The notes under the pieces are model-generated. The model had not been told where the DNA came from, searched no databases, and saw only the letters and a list, made by a program, of their open reading frames with translations. 64,000 bases of DNA, taken from positions 1 through 64,000 of the forward strand of contig JAJRYZ010000255.1 in assembly GCA_024275515.1 (NCBI GenBank), read 5' to 3'. Source of the DNA: Spirochaetota bacterium. GTDB taxonomy: Bacteria; Spirochaetota; Spirochaetia; ARS1246. Shown one piece after another: positions 46,403-54,576 of the stretch. The stretch's first letter is position 1, and each line of letters starts with the position of its first letter. The translations under genes were made by a program, and so were the position numbers.

Positions 46403-46837
46403 ATGAAAGTAAAAGACGACATATTGTCGGCGATAAACGCCAAAAAACCCGACGGAATCAACGGGTTCGAGCGGTCATATCGCGTGCTCGTCGCCGACGA
46501 TTCTACCAGCATGAGAAAAATCGTGGGGCAACATCTCAGAAGCGAGGCGTATGAAATATGCGGGGAAGCCGCAAACGGGAAGGAAGCGCTCGAGTTATAC
46601 AAGGAACTCGGCCCCGACGCGGTGACCCTTGACATCAATATGCCCGTTATGGATGGTCTTGACGCCCTGAAGGCCATTCTCGAATACGACAAGGATGCCC
46701 GTATTGTTATGTTGACCAGCGAGGCGCAGAAATCCACGGTCGTCGATGCCCTCAAGATGGGTGCTCGGGGGTATGTCGTAAAGCCTCCCAACAAGGCTGC
46801 GGTGTGTGAAAAGGTCAAAAAGGCGATTCAAGGATAG
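46403..46837 (+). CDS. cheY: CheY-like response regulator with N-terminal extension
   Basis: A 144-residue receiver preceded by about 26 extra residues ('MKVKDDILSAINAKKP'). Active-site residues are in 'VLVADDSTSMRKIV', 'AVTLDINMPVMDGLDAL', 'VMLTSEAQ' and 'YVVKPPN'. A GAGGAG site precedes ATG 46403. It is followed after 6 nt by CheX, which dephosphorylates CheY-P, so this pair is the likely output and reset of a chemotaxis branch. Confidence 0.9.
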   Translation: MKVKDDILSAINAKKPDGINGFERSYRVLVADDSTSMRKIVGQHLRSEAYEICGEAANGKEALELYKELGPDAVTLDINMPVMDGLDALKAILEYDKDARIVMLTSEAQKSTVVDALKMGARGYVVKPPNKAAVCEKVKKAIQG

Positions 46838-46843
46838 CGATCA

Positions 46844-47317
46844 ATGGATACACATCTGCGCGATGCCATAACCAAAGCAACCGTTGAAACAATCGCCGCT
46901 CTCGGCGGTGAGACTCTCGTCCCGAAGGAACCGTTGGATGGCGCGGGAGCGAAATCATTCGTTGCCGACACCAGTGTCGTGATCAGCGTGGTGGGAAACA
47001 TAAGTGGCGCGTTTGTACTCCGATGTTCCCAGAAATACGCCGCGGAGCTCGCCGGGAGCATGCTCGGCGTAGAAGTCGAACCTGGTTCCGAAGAGATGAA
47101 AGACGCGATCGGCGAGGTGCAGAATATGATTGTCGGCGCCGTAAAACGGCACCTGTCGTATTCCGCAGATCCGTATAAGATGTCGATACCCACCACGATC
47201 GTCGGCTCCGACTACACGGTTCACGTCCACGCTTCGAAAGCGACAAGCGTCGGGTTGGTTCCATTCGCGACGAAAGATGAAATCATCGGAATGGAAGCAT
47301 ACGTGGAAAAACGATAG
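46844..47317 (+). CDS. cheX: CheX-like CheY-phosphate phosphatase
   Basis: A 157-residue protein of the CheC/CheX/FliY phosphatase family. The active-site helix is 'DAIGEVQNMIVGAVKRHL', with the Glu and Asn spaced as in CheX (E-x2-N). The rest alternates strands such as 'VVISVVGNISGAFVLRCS'. CheX dimers remove phosphate from CheY; they are typical of spirochaetes, Thermotoga and some other bacteria lacking CheZ. The gene starts 6 nt after cheY and converges on the hemerythrin-type gene. Confidence 0.9.
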   Translation: MDTHLRDAITKATVETIAALGGETLVPKEPLDGAGAKSFVADTSVVISVVGNISGAFVLRCSQKYAAELAGSMLGVEVEPGSEEMKDAIGEVQNMIVGAVKRHLSYSADPYKMSIPTTIVGSDYTVHVHASKATSVGLVPFATKDEIIGMEAYVEKR

Positions 47318-47365
47318 GTGCGCCGTGTGCACCGTTTGAAAAGCCGGGACCATCGGGCGGTCCGC

Positions 47366-48133
47366 CTATCGGGCGCCGAGCTCCGCGATGAACGCTTCGT
47401 GTCTCCGTGGTGCGTCGCCGAACTCGGCGTCCACGTCTCTGAAACGAGAGAATAACTCCCCGACCTGGGATACGCTCAACCCGCGATCGATCCAGCGATA
47501 GAGTGCCTCGTCTTCCTTCCGGATGTGCTCGGTGAGAAGCGTTGCGTAGGCTTCAAGATGAGTTACGACGGCATCGTCGTCGCCGTCGTCGAGTGCCGTC
47601 ACGATCGCCGCCACGTGCGCCCGGGCCGCTTCGTGGTCACGATACATGACCTGGAAGATCTCGGCGGTGTCGTCGCAATACGTAAAGAGGATGTCCTCTT
47701 CCTTGGCGTGGTGATAACGATCCGCGTAGGAGCGAATAAAGTCGACCGCGTTTTCGACAAGGGATCTTCCCGATTCAGGTTTCGTTCTGAGCTCTGATAC
47801 GAGATATGGAACGCTCGCCAGGAGTTTCTTGATATGTACGTGCTCATCGACGAGTTTTTTCACCGGAGGTGAGTATGGTTGCCGTTCCGGAGCCGCCTTC
47901 CTGTGAGAACGAGGGATCGTCACCTCCCGACCGGGGAACATGACGTTCGCGATCCCGGACAGGACCGCGTGCTCTTCATCCGGGGTAAGATTGTGGATTT
48001 CGATGATGTCTCTCAAGATGCACGTGCCGACGTTGCAGGTGACACAGGCGATTCCGTGCGCGTCCAGCACATCTCCCACGGCCGGATACTCGTCGATAAT
48101 CTCTTTGATGTTTCTGTTTAGCTGGTCAATCAT
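47366..48133 (-). CDS. Hemerythrin-domain protein, RIC/ScdA-like Fe-S repair type
   Basis: A 255-residue soluble protein. The N-terminal part (about 1-75) has 'GIACVTCNVGTCILRDI', a cysteine-rich DUF1858/ScdA_N-like segment. The C-terminal part (about 95-235) is a hemerythrin HHE domain with iron-ligand patterns 'VDEHVHIKKLL', 'RYHHAKEEDILF', 'YRDHEAARAHV' and 'LTEHIRKEDEALYRW'. Such diiron proteins repair Fe-S clusters after NO or oxidative damage, or bind O2. It follows the small Fe-S-type gene by about 100 nt on the same strand and probably shares its dyad-controlled promoter. Confidence 0.83.
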   Translation of the reverse strand: MIDQLNRNIKEIIDEYPAVGDVLDAHGIACVTCNVGTCILRDIIEIHNLTPDEEHAVLSGIANVMFPGREVTIPRSHRKAAPERQPYSPPVKKLVDEHVHIKKLLASVPYLVSELRTKPESGRSLVENAVDFIRSYADRYHHAKEEDILFTYCDDTAEIFQVMYRDHEAARAHVAAIVTALDDGDDDAVVTHLEAYATLLTEHIRKEDEALYRWIDRGLSVSQVGELFSRFRDVDAEFGDAPRRHEAFIAELGAR

Positions 48134-48234
48134 GGGCTCCCCAATGCCGATCCTTCGGCCGCGAGCTGACTACACCGGAGCACCTTGCGCCTCGGGGTTG
48201 TTCCGACGAGCTGCCGACGGGCGAATCTCTTTCC

Positions 48235-48708
48235 CTATATTTCGACCCATTCGTCCTGCAGTATCTCTCCTTCCACGCTTACCACCTGCAGCTTGATCGG
48301 CACCTGACGTTCCGCCTTTGCCGCGGCTTCGACCGCCATCGCGAGGAGACCACGACAGCACGGCACCTGCATGATCATGACGGTGAGAGTGTTGATTTTG
48401 GCCTCATCGATCAGAGCCACTATTTTTTGTTGGTAAATGTCGTGACCTTCGTCGAGCTTCGGACAGGCGATCCCGAGGGCTTTGCCTTTCAGGTGTTCCG
48501 CGTGAAAGCTGCCCATCGCATAGGCCACGCAGTCGGCGCTCAGCAACACGTCCGCGCCCTGGTAGTACGGTGCGCTCGGGGATACCAGATGCATCTGAAC
48601 CGGCCATTGCCGGAGTTGGGAAGACGCGTCGGTCGTCGCCGTCGCGGCCTCCTCCTGTTCGTTGCTCCGATCGATCATCCTCGATCCCGGACATCCTGCA
48701 AACTCCAT
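48235..48708 (-). CDS. Small CPGS-motif protein related to the C-terminus of 4Fe-4S ferredoxin-type proteins
   Basis: 157 residues. It begins 'MEFAGCPGSRM' and then shows the conserved blocks 'SQLRQWPVQMHLVSPSAPYYQGADVLL', 'ADCVAYAMGSFH', 'IACPKLDEG' and 'INTLTVMIMQVPCCRGL'. From memory, these blocks normally follow a two-cluster ferredoxin domain; that domain is absent here. The start is secure: TTGGAGG lies 7 nt before ATG 48708, with a promoter-like palindrome region upstream. Four cysteines remain (CPGS, ADC, ACP, PCC) that could hold a cluster. Co-orientation with the hemerythrin gene suggests a redox or NO-stress role. Confidence 0.75.
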   Translation of the reverse strand: MEFAGCPGSRMIDRSNEQEEAATATTDASSQLRQWPVQMHLVSPSAPYYQGADVLLSADCVAYAMGSFHAEHLKGKALGIACPKLDEGHDIYQQKIVALIDEAKINTLTVMIMQVPCCRGLLAMAVEAAAKAERQVPIKLQVVSVEGEILQDEWVEI

Positions 48709-48773
48709 CTCAAACCTCCAATTGTGCGTCTGAAACCCGACGAAAACTTCACGCGGGCCACACGTTTAAACAT

Positions 48774-48804
48774 GCTAAACAGGATACTACATATCCCGTT
48801 TAGC
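48774..48804. promoter_or_regulatory. 31-bp near-perfect operator-like dyad
   Basis: GCTAAACAGGATA, CTACA, TATCCCGTTTAGC: 12 of 13 positions are symmetric. A separate GTTTAAAC at 48764-48771 repeats the GTTTA half-site. The dyad is about 65 bp upstream of ATG 48708, where an activator or repressor of the CPGS/hemerythrin genes would bind. It does not match FNR (TTGAT-N4-ATCAA). Confidence 0.65.
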
Positions 48805-48848
48805 CAATAATAAGTACCCGCTTCTCTCGTGTCAATGCTTTTCTGCGC

Positions 48849-49067
48849 TTATCCCAGCTTCAGGTGCTTCACGGGAAATCTGATACCGGCCTGGGCAAGC
48901 CTGTGTGCCTGCGGACTGCCTCTCCGAAACGCAACCGAACCGGTGGCGATCCCCGCCAAGCCTGAAGTAATATAGTACAAGTCGGCAATGCCGCGACGGT
49001 GGTGGACCCGGATGCGGATCGCGAGTTTCCCTGCATGAACGCTCGAATAGGCCGGTCCGGCGGACAT
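48849..49067 (-). CDS. Possible 72-residue hypothetical protein
   Basis: The ORF 'MSAGPAYSSVHAGKLAIRIR...' has codon choice like real genes here (many C/G third positions) and ends in a hydrophobic-then-basic pattern ('YYITSGLAGIATGS', 'IRFPVKHLKLG'). No ribosome-binding site is found at useful spacing, and no family is recognised. It may be a small gene, a remnant of a larger one, or chance. Confidence 0.3.
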   Translation of the reverse strand: MSAGPAYSSVHAGKLAIRIRVHHRRGIADLYYITSGLAGIATGSVAFRRGSPQAHRLAQAGIRFPVKHLKLG

Positions 49068-49111
49068 CCCTTTCGGCCGATCCCGATCCGGTGTCCCGCG
49101 GAGGCAAAGAG

Positions 49112-51574
49112 ATGACCGAACGCGAACGTCCGCAGTCCGAAACAGAAAGAGACAATCGGGAATGGATCGAGTCGGTCGAGCCGCTCGATCTGACCAACAG
49201 GAGAGGAAACGATCTATCCGCGGACTACTGCCGGATCCTATCCCGATGGGTTGGCTTTGCAGACACGACCTTTGAAACGTGGCCCGAACGACCCGGATGC
49301 GGCCATTTCTTCGGCGGCTCCTATTGGTACGGTAACGATACGGCCAATCCGGTCCTCGTCTACGCCGTGATGTCTCGCGCCCCGGAGTACGACGAAACGC
49401 TCTCCGGCCTGACGCGAGCGGCGCTCGGCGAGAGGGCCGTCGCGGCCATTCGCTTCCTCTGCTATACCCACGACAGTGGCCCCGAGGACTGCGTCCGGCC
49501 GAAGGGGCCGAACCCTCACGCGAGCGGCCGAAAATGGGGCGGAAAAGGCGACACGTTCTTTCGCGCGATCGTACACGCAGTTCCGATTTGCGCTCTTGGT
49601 GTGGGTTCGTGGATCATCTGGGATGAGTTGGACTCGGAACTGAAGGCACGCATTGCAACTATCGTTACCGACTTTGCCGATCGCTGGAGCCGAGAAGATC
49701 CGCGAAACGGCGCCTACTACGACACCCAATCTGAAGAGAACGCGTGTACCGGAATGGGAATCGCGTTTGGCGCGAACATGTTTCCCGAACATCCTCACGC
49801 GCCGGCATGGGAAGAGGCGGCAAAGAAGTGGATCGTGAATTGCTGCACCGTGCCGGAAGACCGGTACGGCGATCTCATGCTCGACGGAAAGCGAGTGCGG
49901 GACTGGGTAACCACGACCACCACTCACCCGGACTTCACCGTCGAGAACCACGGCATCGTCCACCCGAATTATATGGGTTCCAAGATCGGCCTTGCCGGAA
50001 TCTACGCGCTGTGGCACCTGCTCTCCGGAAAGAACACCCCTGCAGTCGCCTGGTACCACGCGCCGGAAATCTACCGGGTTCTCAAACAGATGCACGATGT
50101 CGACGGCCAGTGCAACTTCGTCCAGAGTCAGGACTGGTGGTACATCCGGTACACCGACGCTGCCGTGCTTCACTGTTTCATGAACGTTCTCGGTAATGAC
50201 CCGGAGGCGGCGCTTCAGGAACGTATCGCCCTCGACTATGCGGTCAAGCTACAGAACAGCAACGAGTCCGGCTGCCTTTTCATCGAAAACGGGTCGGCGT
50301 TCAGGATTACCGAGTATCAAACCGCATGGAGCTTCGAGCCCCAGACTGCCGGACGGCTGGCTCTGGGCTACCTGCTCCATCTTTTCGGTGGAATCGGAGT
50401 CGAGCCCTGCACACCACAACAGTTCGCCAAGAATAACGGCGGGACATTCGTTTTCCCCCACGGAGGTTTTATCATCCATAGCGAACCGGGCAGTTTCGCC
50501 TCCACGTCGTGGCGAAACACCATTATGCATCTGACGATGCCCCGGGAGGGGAAGTGGGCGGTCTCACCATACCCCAAGAGCTACGTCGGAGAGTTCGTCA
50601 CCGCCGATTCGGCGAACGATCGACCTGCTCTGCTTGCTCATCGATATGAGCTTCGGGAAGCCGGGTATTCCAGCACCGCTCACTACGTACGAGCCGGCGG
50701 CGCGATCGACCAGTTCACGGCGTTCACCTCGCTGCCGGGGGGTGTCACCGTCTACTCGGAGATCTCCGTGGCCACAACGAACGTCGATCTCGATGAGATT
50801 CGTGGATGCCCGGTCGGCATCAGAAACGAGTCGTACGGCGAATTGGGATCCTTGGCGAAAGGCTTTCGACATATCTACAGCGCAGGCGGCGTGCTGGAGG
50901 CGAGGGGCTACACGGGAGGGGATAGTGACGAGTGGTTCCATTTCCCCGGACTCGACTGGATCAACATCGACGATACCATGGGCTACCTTCTATCGGGCAG
51001 CCTCGGAGTTTCCTACCGGAACCGCCACCTCTACCCCAAATGGAAAGGGATTGAGGACGTGCTCTATCTCAACTATTCGCGGGACCGCCGCCGGCTCGTC
51101 GCGGGAGCGCCGATAACGAGCCTGCTGGCTTGCACATTCGCAAACCAGCATCATGACACCACGAGAGCTCTCTCGGAACGAGTACCAACACCGGTCTCTT
51201 CGCGGGAGTCGACCGCAATAACAGTCGAGGATTTTCTCGTTGTGTCGAATTTCGCTTGCCATGAACGCAACGTCGAGGTCGAAATCGACATACGCGGATT
51301 GGACACCTTTCCGATCTTTCCGGGAAGCGGGCGAATCACCGCCGGTCGGTACCGTCTCGACGTCCCGGTCGGCGGTTTGTGTACCGAGGTTCTCCGCGCG
51401 GCCGCCTTCGTCGGCGGTGTGGATGCGGAGGATCTGACGATCGACGTGCCTTGCCGCAGCCGACTGCTTATTGAAAACAGAAGGCGCGCGGAGACGACGA
51501 TCATGGTGACGGTCGATCGGCGGAGGCGATCGATCCGTCTCGCTTCCGCCGCCGTCACACCCGTCGATCTTTAG
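49112..51574 (+). CDS. Predicted polysaccharide lyase-like protein with (alpha/alpha)-toroid and beta-sandwich
   Basis: An 820-residue protein without a signal peptide. The N-terminal half is helical, with aromatic patches and a catalytic-looking 'TVENHGIVHPNYMGSK' block (Asn-His and Tyr), as in heparinase II/III or alginate-lyase toroid folds. The C-terminal half is beta-rich ('GGTFVFPHGGFIIHSEPG', 'GGAIDQFTAFTSLPGGVTVYSEIS'), as in the sandwich of such lyases. I cannot name the family or substrate. The track start 49091 is a GTG; ATG 49112 with GGAGG is better. Sulfatases and a GH2 enzyme elsewhere in the window fit a role in uronate-containing glycan breakdown, acting inside the cell on imported oligosaccharides. 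Confidence 0.6.
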   Translation: MTERERPQSETERDNREWIESVEPLDLTNRRGNDLSADYCRILSRWVGFADTTFETWPERPGCGHFFGGSYWYGNDTANPVLVYAVMSRAPEYDETLSGLTRAALGERAVAAIRFLCYTHDSGPEDCVRPKGPNPHASGRKWGGKGDTFFRAIVHAVPICALGVGSWIIWDELDSELKARIATIVTDFADRWSREDPRNGAYYDTQSEENACTGMGIAFGANMFPEHPHAPAWEEAAKKWIVNCCTVPEDRYGDLMLDGKRVRDWVTTTTTHPDFTVENHGIVHPNYMGSKIGLAGIYALWHLLSGKNTPAVAWYHAPEIYRVLKQMHDVDGQCNFVQSQDWWYIRYTDAAVLHCFMNVLGNDPEAALQERIALDYAVKLQNSNESGCLFIENGSAFRITEYQTAWSFEPQTAGRLALGYLLHLFGGIGVEPCTPQQFAKNNGGTFVFPHGGFIIHSEPGSFASTSWRNTIMHLTMPREGKWAVSPYPKSYVGEFVTADSANDRPALLAHRYELREAGYSSTAHYVRAGGAIDQFTAFTSLPGGVTVYSEISVATTNVDLDEIRGCPVGIRNESYGELGSLAKGFRHIYSAGGVLEARGYTGGDSDEWFHFPGLDWINIDDTMGYLLSGSLGVSYRNRHLYPKWKGIEDVLYLNYSRDRRRLVAGAPITSLLACTFANQHHDTTRALSERVPTPVSSRESTAITVEDFLVVSNFACHERNVEVEIDIRGLDTFPIFPGSGRITAGRYRLDVPVGGLCTEVLRAAAFVGGVDAEDLTIDVPCRSRLLIENRRRAETTIMVTVDRRRRSIRLASAAVTPVDL

Positions 51575-51658
51575 CGCATCATGACCGGCGTGAACGAATC
51601 AGTGAGAACCGACAAAAGATCACTTCGATCGGCGGGGCAACTGCTTGTACCGGACGGC

Positions 51659-51889
51659 TCAGACCGGATTCAGCTCACGACGGGAATTGTCGCATTCCGG
51701 CCACAGCTGAATGGCGTTTGAACCGGTCACGAGATCTCCGACGTCGATCCTCACCAGTGGGAAGGTGTAGGAACAACAATGTCGACGGGCCACGCCGGAG
51801 TCCGCCCATCCATGAGTGCAACCGGTCCAGGCTACGGTCGGTGACCGGAGGACGCCGCGTTTGCATCCGACATCGTTTCTCAAGAGCAA
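51659..51889 (-). pseudogene. Possible relic of a beta-sandwich protein
   Basis: The 76-residue frame contains 'FPLVRIDVGDLVTGSNAIQL', the pattern of a paired beta-strand/turn found in carbohydrate-active beta-sandwich domains ('V-x-I-D-V-x-x-L-V-x-G-x-N'). There is no start signal and the rest is not domain-like, so a decayed gene end is the best reading. Chance is possible. Confidence 0.25.
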
Positions 51890-51906
51890 TTTGCCCGGGT
51901 CGCGCG

Positions 51907-51939
51907 CAATTATTACAATTGGGTGTAGTTACGAATTGT
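51907..51939. promoter_or_regulatory. AATT-repeat dyads, putative Fur-family operator
   Basis: CAATT-ATTAC-AATTG (51907-51921) is a perfect 5-5-5 dyad, and a further GAATTGT (51933-51939) pairs with ACAATTG (51915-51921) across 11 bp. The array lies 18-50 bp before the Fur-family ATG. It is unlike the surrounding GC-rich DNA and suits autoregulation by a Fur-type dimer. Confidence 0.55.
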
Positions 51940-51956
51940 CGCAAGAAGGGGGAGCG

Positions 51957-52421
51957 ATGAGTCACGACTTACCGGCCATTGCAGTTCGATTGCGTCGGGC
52001 AGGCTACAGGATGACGCCGCAGCGACAACTTATTCTCGACGCGGTCTGTGATTTGGGCGGGCATGTGGCGCCGGAACAGGTGTACGAACACGTACAAAAC
52101 ACTGCGCCCACGCTCAACCGGGCGACGGTCTATCGTGCGCTCAGTTTCCTCACCGAGCAGCGTATTATCACCGCCACGCAACGGTCGCCCGGTCGTCTCT
52201 GCTACGAAATCCCCAGCCGGGAACCGCATCACCACCTGGTCTGTCGTCGGTGCGGCAAATCCATCGTACTGCCAAACACCACGCTCAAAAAACTCGTTGA
52301 GGCGGTGGAAACCCGACACGGCTTCCGTATCGATATGGACCACATCTCATTTTTCGGTCATTGCTCTCGTTGCCGCCGGAATGAGAAACGAGAAACCGAG
52401 TCAGGTCCGCCGGCGAGGTAG
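51957..52421 (+). CDS. Fur-family metalloregulator
   Basis: A 154-residue regulator. The N-terminal winged helix is 'YRMTPQRQLILDAV' through 'NRATVYRALSFLTEQRII'. The C-terminal metal/dimer domain has 'EPHHHLVCRRCGKSI' and a second CxxC, 'HCSRCRRNE', which form the structural zinc site. The track start at 51816 is too early; ATG 51957 has GGGGGAG. The adjacent NiCoT transporter suggests a nickel (Nur-like) or cobalt role, but Zur, PerR or Fur cannot be excluded. AATT dyads upstream suggest autoregulation. Confidence 0.9.
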   Translation: MSHDLPAIAVRLRRAGYRMTPQRQLILDAVCDLGGHVAPEQVYEHVQNTAPTLNRATVYRALSFLTEQRIITATQRSPGRLCYEIPSREPHHHLVCRRCGKSIVLPNTTLKKLVEAVETRHGFRIDMDHISFFGHCSRCRRNEKRETESGPPAR

Positions 52422-52462
52422 AAGATAGGTCGGCGACAACAAGCATCTCTTGGGAGGTTTCT

Positions 52463-53290
52463 ATGTTCGACGGCGCTCCCGCACTCATTTTGCTCGGTCT
52501 TGCGCTTGGATTACGCCACGGGATCGACTGGGACCACATTGCAGCCATTACCGATATTACCGGCTCGGTCGTTTCAACTGAGGAAGCGGCAGGGCCGGCG
52601 ACGGTTGCCCGGTCGGGCACGCTGACGATGAATGCGAACGCGGCCGCCGCCAAGCGACGCGAGGTGAAGCACGGCTTCTTCCTGGGTACGCTTTATGCGC
52701 TGGGCCACGCGACGGTGGTCGCTTCCTTGGGTCTGTTGGCGATATGGGCCGGCGCCATCCTGCCGGGTTGGATCGACCCGATCATGAAGCGGATTGTGGG
52801 CGTAACGTTGTTGGCCCTGGGGGTCTGGATTTTTTACTCGCTCTGGCGCTACGGGCGTTCCTTTCGTCTCCGCAGTCGGTGGATGATCGTGTTTGCCCTG
52901 ATCGCCGGGGGCTGGAATCGGCTAAAGAGCCGGATAACCAGGCGGGTACCGACCCATGATCACGCCAAGGCAATCGTCCGGTACGGCGGCAAGGCCGCCT
53001 TTGGCATCGGGATGATTCATGGTGTCGGCGCGGAGACAGGCTCGCAGGCACTGCTGCTTGCCGGCGCGGCGGGGGCGACGACTCCGCTGAGCGGTTCGTT
53101 GATGCTACTTTCCTTTGTGGCGGGGTTGGTCATATCCAATTCGTTGATTACGCTCTTTTCGTTGATCGGGCTTGTTTCCTCAACTACCAAGCGAAATGTG
53201 TACGTGGTGGTCGGCGTCTTCGTCGGTCTTTTCAGCCTGATCGTCGGCGCCAGTTTTGTTTTCGGGCAGGGAGTGCGATTCCCGGAATAG
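52463..53290 (+). CDS. NiCoT-type nickel/cobalt transporter
   Basis: A 275-residue inner-membrane permease. TM2 carries the family signature 'GLRHGIDWDHIAAITD' (H-x4-DH). Further marks are 'GFFLGTLYALGHATVVASLGLLAIW' and 'GIGMIHGVGAETGSQALLL'. It imports Ni2+ or Co2+ for enzymes such as hydrogenase, urease or corrinoid proteins. A TGGGAGG site precedes ATG 52463. It follows the Fur-family regulator by 41 nt, so it is probably its target. Confidence 0.92.
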   Translation: MFDGAPALILLGLALGLRHGIDWDHIAAITDITGSVVSTEEAAGPATVARSGTLTMNANAAAAKRREVKHGFFLGTLYALGHATVVASLGLLAIWAGAILPGWIDPIMKRIVGVTLLALGVWIFYSLWRYGRSFRLRSRWMIVFALIAGGWNRLKSRITRRVPTHDHAKAIVRYGGKAAFGIGMIHGVGAETGSQALLLAGAAGATTPLSGSLMLLSFVAGLVISNSLITLFSLIGLVSSTTKRNVYVVVGVFVGLFSLIVGASFVFGQGVRFPE

Positions 53291-53562
53291 ACTTCCTCCG
53301 ATTTTGCCGACGGACGAGACGAGTCTGAGCGACGCTTTCGGCGGCGAAGGAGTATTGAAACGTCACCTCGAATTGCCGCCCACAGCAATCGAAACCCCGC
53401 CATTTTCGTGACGATTCGGCGGTTCCTCCGACTAAACGTCAGAAAATGGTGCAGCGCCCGATGTTCCCAGTGTCACATTTCGAATTACTGACCCCGGATC
53501 ACGAGTGTAAACGACGACACGGAACGAGTATTTCCTGTTCATTTTGCCCGTCGGCCGACAAG

Positions 53563-54576
53563 CTATCCCATGCTTAAGTGTGTAACCGGCGGGCTGAATC
53601 CCACATAGATGATAAGAAACATCATCACCGCGGCCACGGAAATGTATCCCCAAACGATCACTTTCCGAGTCGTTGAATTCATCGATTGACTTCTGTCAAC
53701 ATAGGGAATCACCAGCAAACCTACCAGCATGATGAGCGGAGCGGTAAGGAGGGCGTAGAGGCCGATCCAATCCTCTAAGGCGTAGAGCACGAGGAACAAC
53801 CAGGGCGGCTTGGTCAATTCTACACCTGTGTACGGCCCCGGAAACAGAACCGACGGGAACTGAGCCGCCAGGAAGGCGACGGCGCCATAAATGATCATAC
53901 TGAACCAGAGCACCTTCTTCATGTGCGCGAAAAAGGTAGAGGTGCGCGACGAACTGCTCCCCGGTAGTGGTGAGAGGCCGTTCAGCTTCATAAGGGCAAG
54001 GTGCGGAAGAAGAAGTACCCCGAGCAGTACCGGCAGCACCAAAACATGAGTCGCGAGTATGCGCATTACCGCAAGGATGCCCTCCAGAAAAGAGGCCGTT
54101 AGCGCTCCTATCACGGGGATTACTTTGGTTGTCTCGACGACGTGTTCGTAGGCTTCGAAGCCTTCCTGGTCCCACTTGAGCACGGTGCCGGTAAAAAAGA
54201 ACCCAACGGTAACAAAGAGGAGGACGACTCCAAAGATCCAGTTGAGTTTCCGGCTTCCCCGATAGGAACCGGTAAAGATCACGCGGCTCAAATGCAGGAT
54301 CACGAGAAACGTGACCGCCTCGGCCGTCCATCTATGAAATGAGCGAACCCACAGGCCGAGCGGGGCGGAACTCAGTTTGAGAACGCTGCTTCTGGCATCG
54401 TCAACTGACGGGACGTAAAAGAAGACCATGATAATGCCGGTCAGAATGAGCAACGCGAACCCTACGACTACTATTCCGCCGATGGTGTAGCCGAAACGCC
54501 CCGCGTGTTCCGGTACCGAGTAGTTTAGATCGCTCAACTTCCACGATTTCTCTTCGGATAGACTCCCGGAGCTCAT
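53563..54576 (-). CDS. Cytochrome b (bc1/b6-type), orphan
   Basis: A 337-residue membrane protein with an N-terminal four-helix di-heme core: haem-ligand histidines fit 'VRSFHRWTAEAVTFLVILHLSRV' and 'ILATHVLVLP...LLLPHLALMKLNG'. The C-terminal helices have 'ELTKPPWLFLVLYALEDWIG', which recalls the 'PDWYFL' block of subunit IV, so the b6 and petD-like parts are fused. It takes part in quinol oxidation. No Rieske or cytochrome c gene is adjacent; only a small membrane protein gene is coupled to it by ATGA. It may work with a dehydrogenase encoded elsewhere. Confidence 0.85.
   Translation of the reverse strand: MSSGSLSEEKSWKLSDLNYSVPEHAGRFGYTIGGIVVVGFALLILTGIIMVFFYVPSVDDARSSVLKLSSAPLGLWVRSFHRWTAEAVTFLVILHLSRVIFTGSYRGSRKLNWIFGVVLLFVTVGFFFTGTVLKWDQEGFEAYEHVVETTKVIPVIGALTASFLEGILAVMRILATHVLVLPVLLGVLLLPHLALMKLNGLSPLPGSSSSRTSTFFAHMKKVLWFSMIIYGAVAFLAAQFPSVLFPGPYTGVELTKPPWLFLVLYALEDWIGLYALLTAPLIMLVGLLVIPYVDRSQSMNSTTRKVIVWGYISVAAVMMFLIIYVGFSPPVTHLSMG

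Larger units (their letters stand above)
48709..49111. other. 403-bp divergent region with dyad and a possible small ORF
   Basis: It lies between the CPGS-type gene (minus) and the lyase-like gene (plus). It holds a 31-bp dyad at 48774-48804, an extra GTTTAAAC palindrome at 48764-48771, and a 72-residue minus-strand ORF at 48849-49067 listed separately. Confidence 0.55.
51575..51956. other. 382-bp region with a possible gene relic and Fur-type operator
   Basis: No intact gene. The minus strand (51659-51889) contains a stretch that reads like the end of a beta-sandwich protein, and 51907-51939 carries repeated AATT half-sites just upstream of the Fur-family gene. Confidence 0.45.

Noticed and set aside
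47318-47365. Small GGACC/GGTCC hairpin as terminator
   Set aside because: Only about 5 bp of stem and no U-run; too weak to list.
49238-50173. 311-residue minus-strand ORF
   Set aside because: Antisense shadow of the lyase-like gene.
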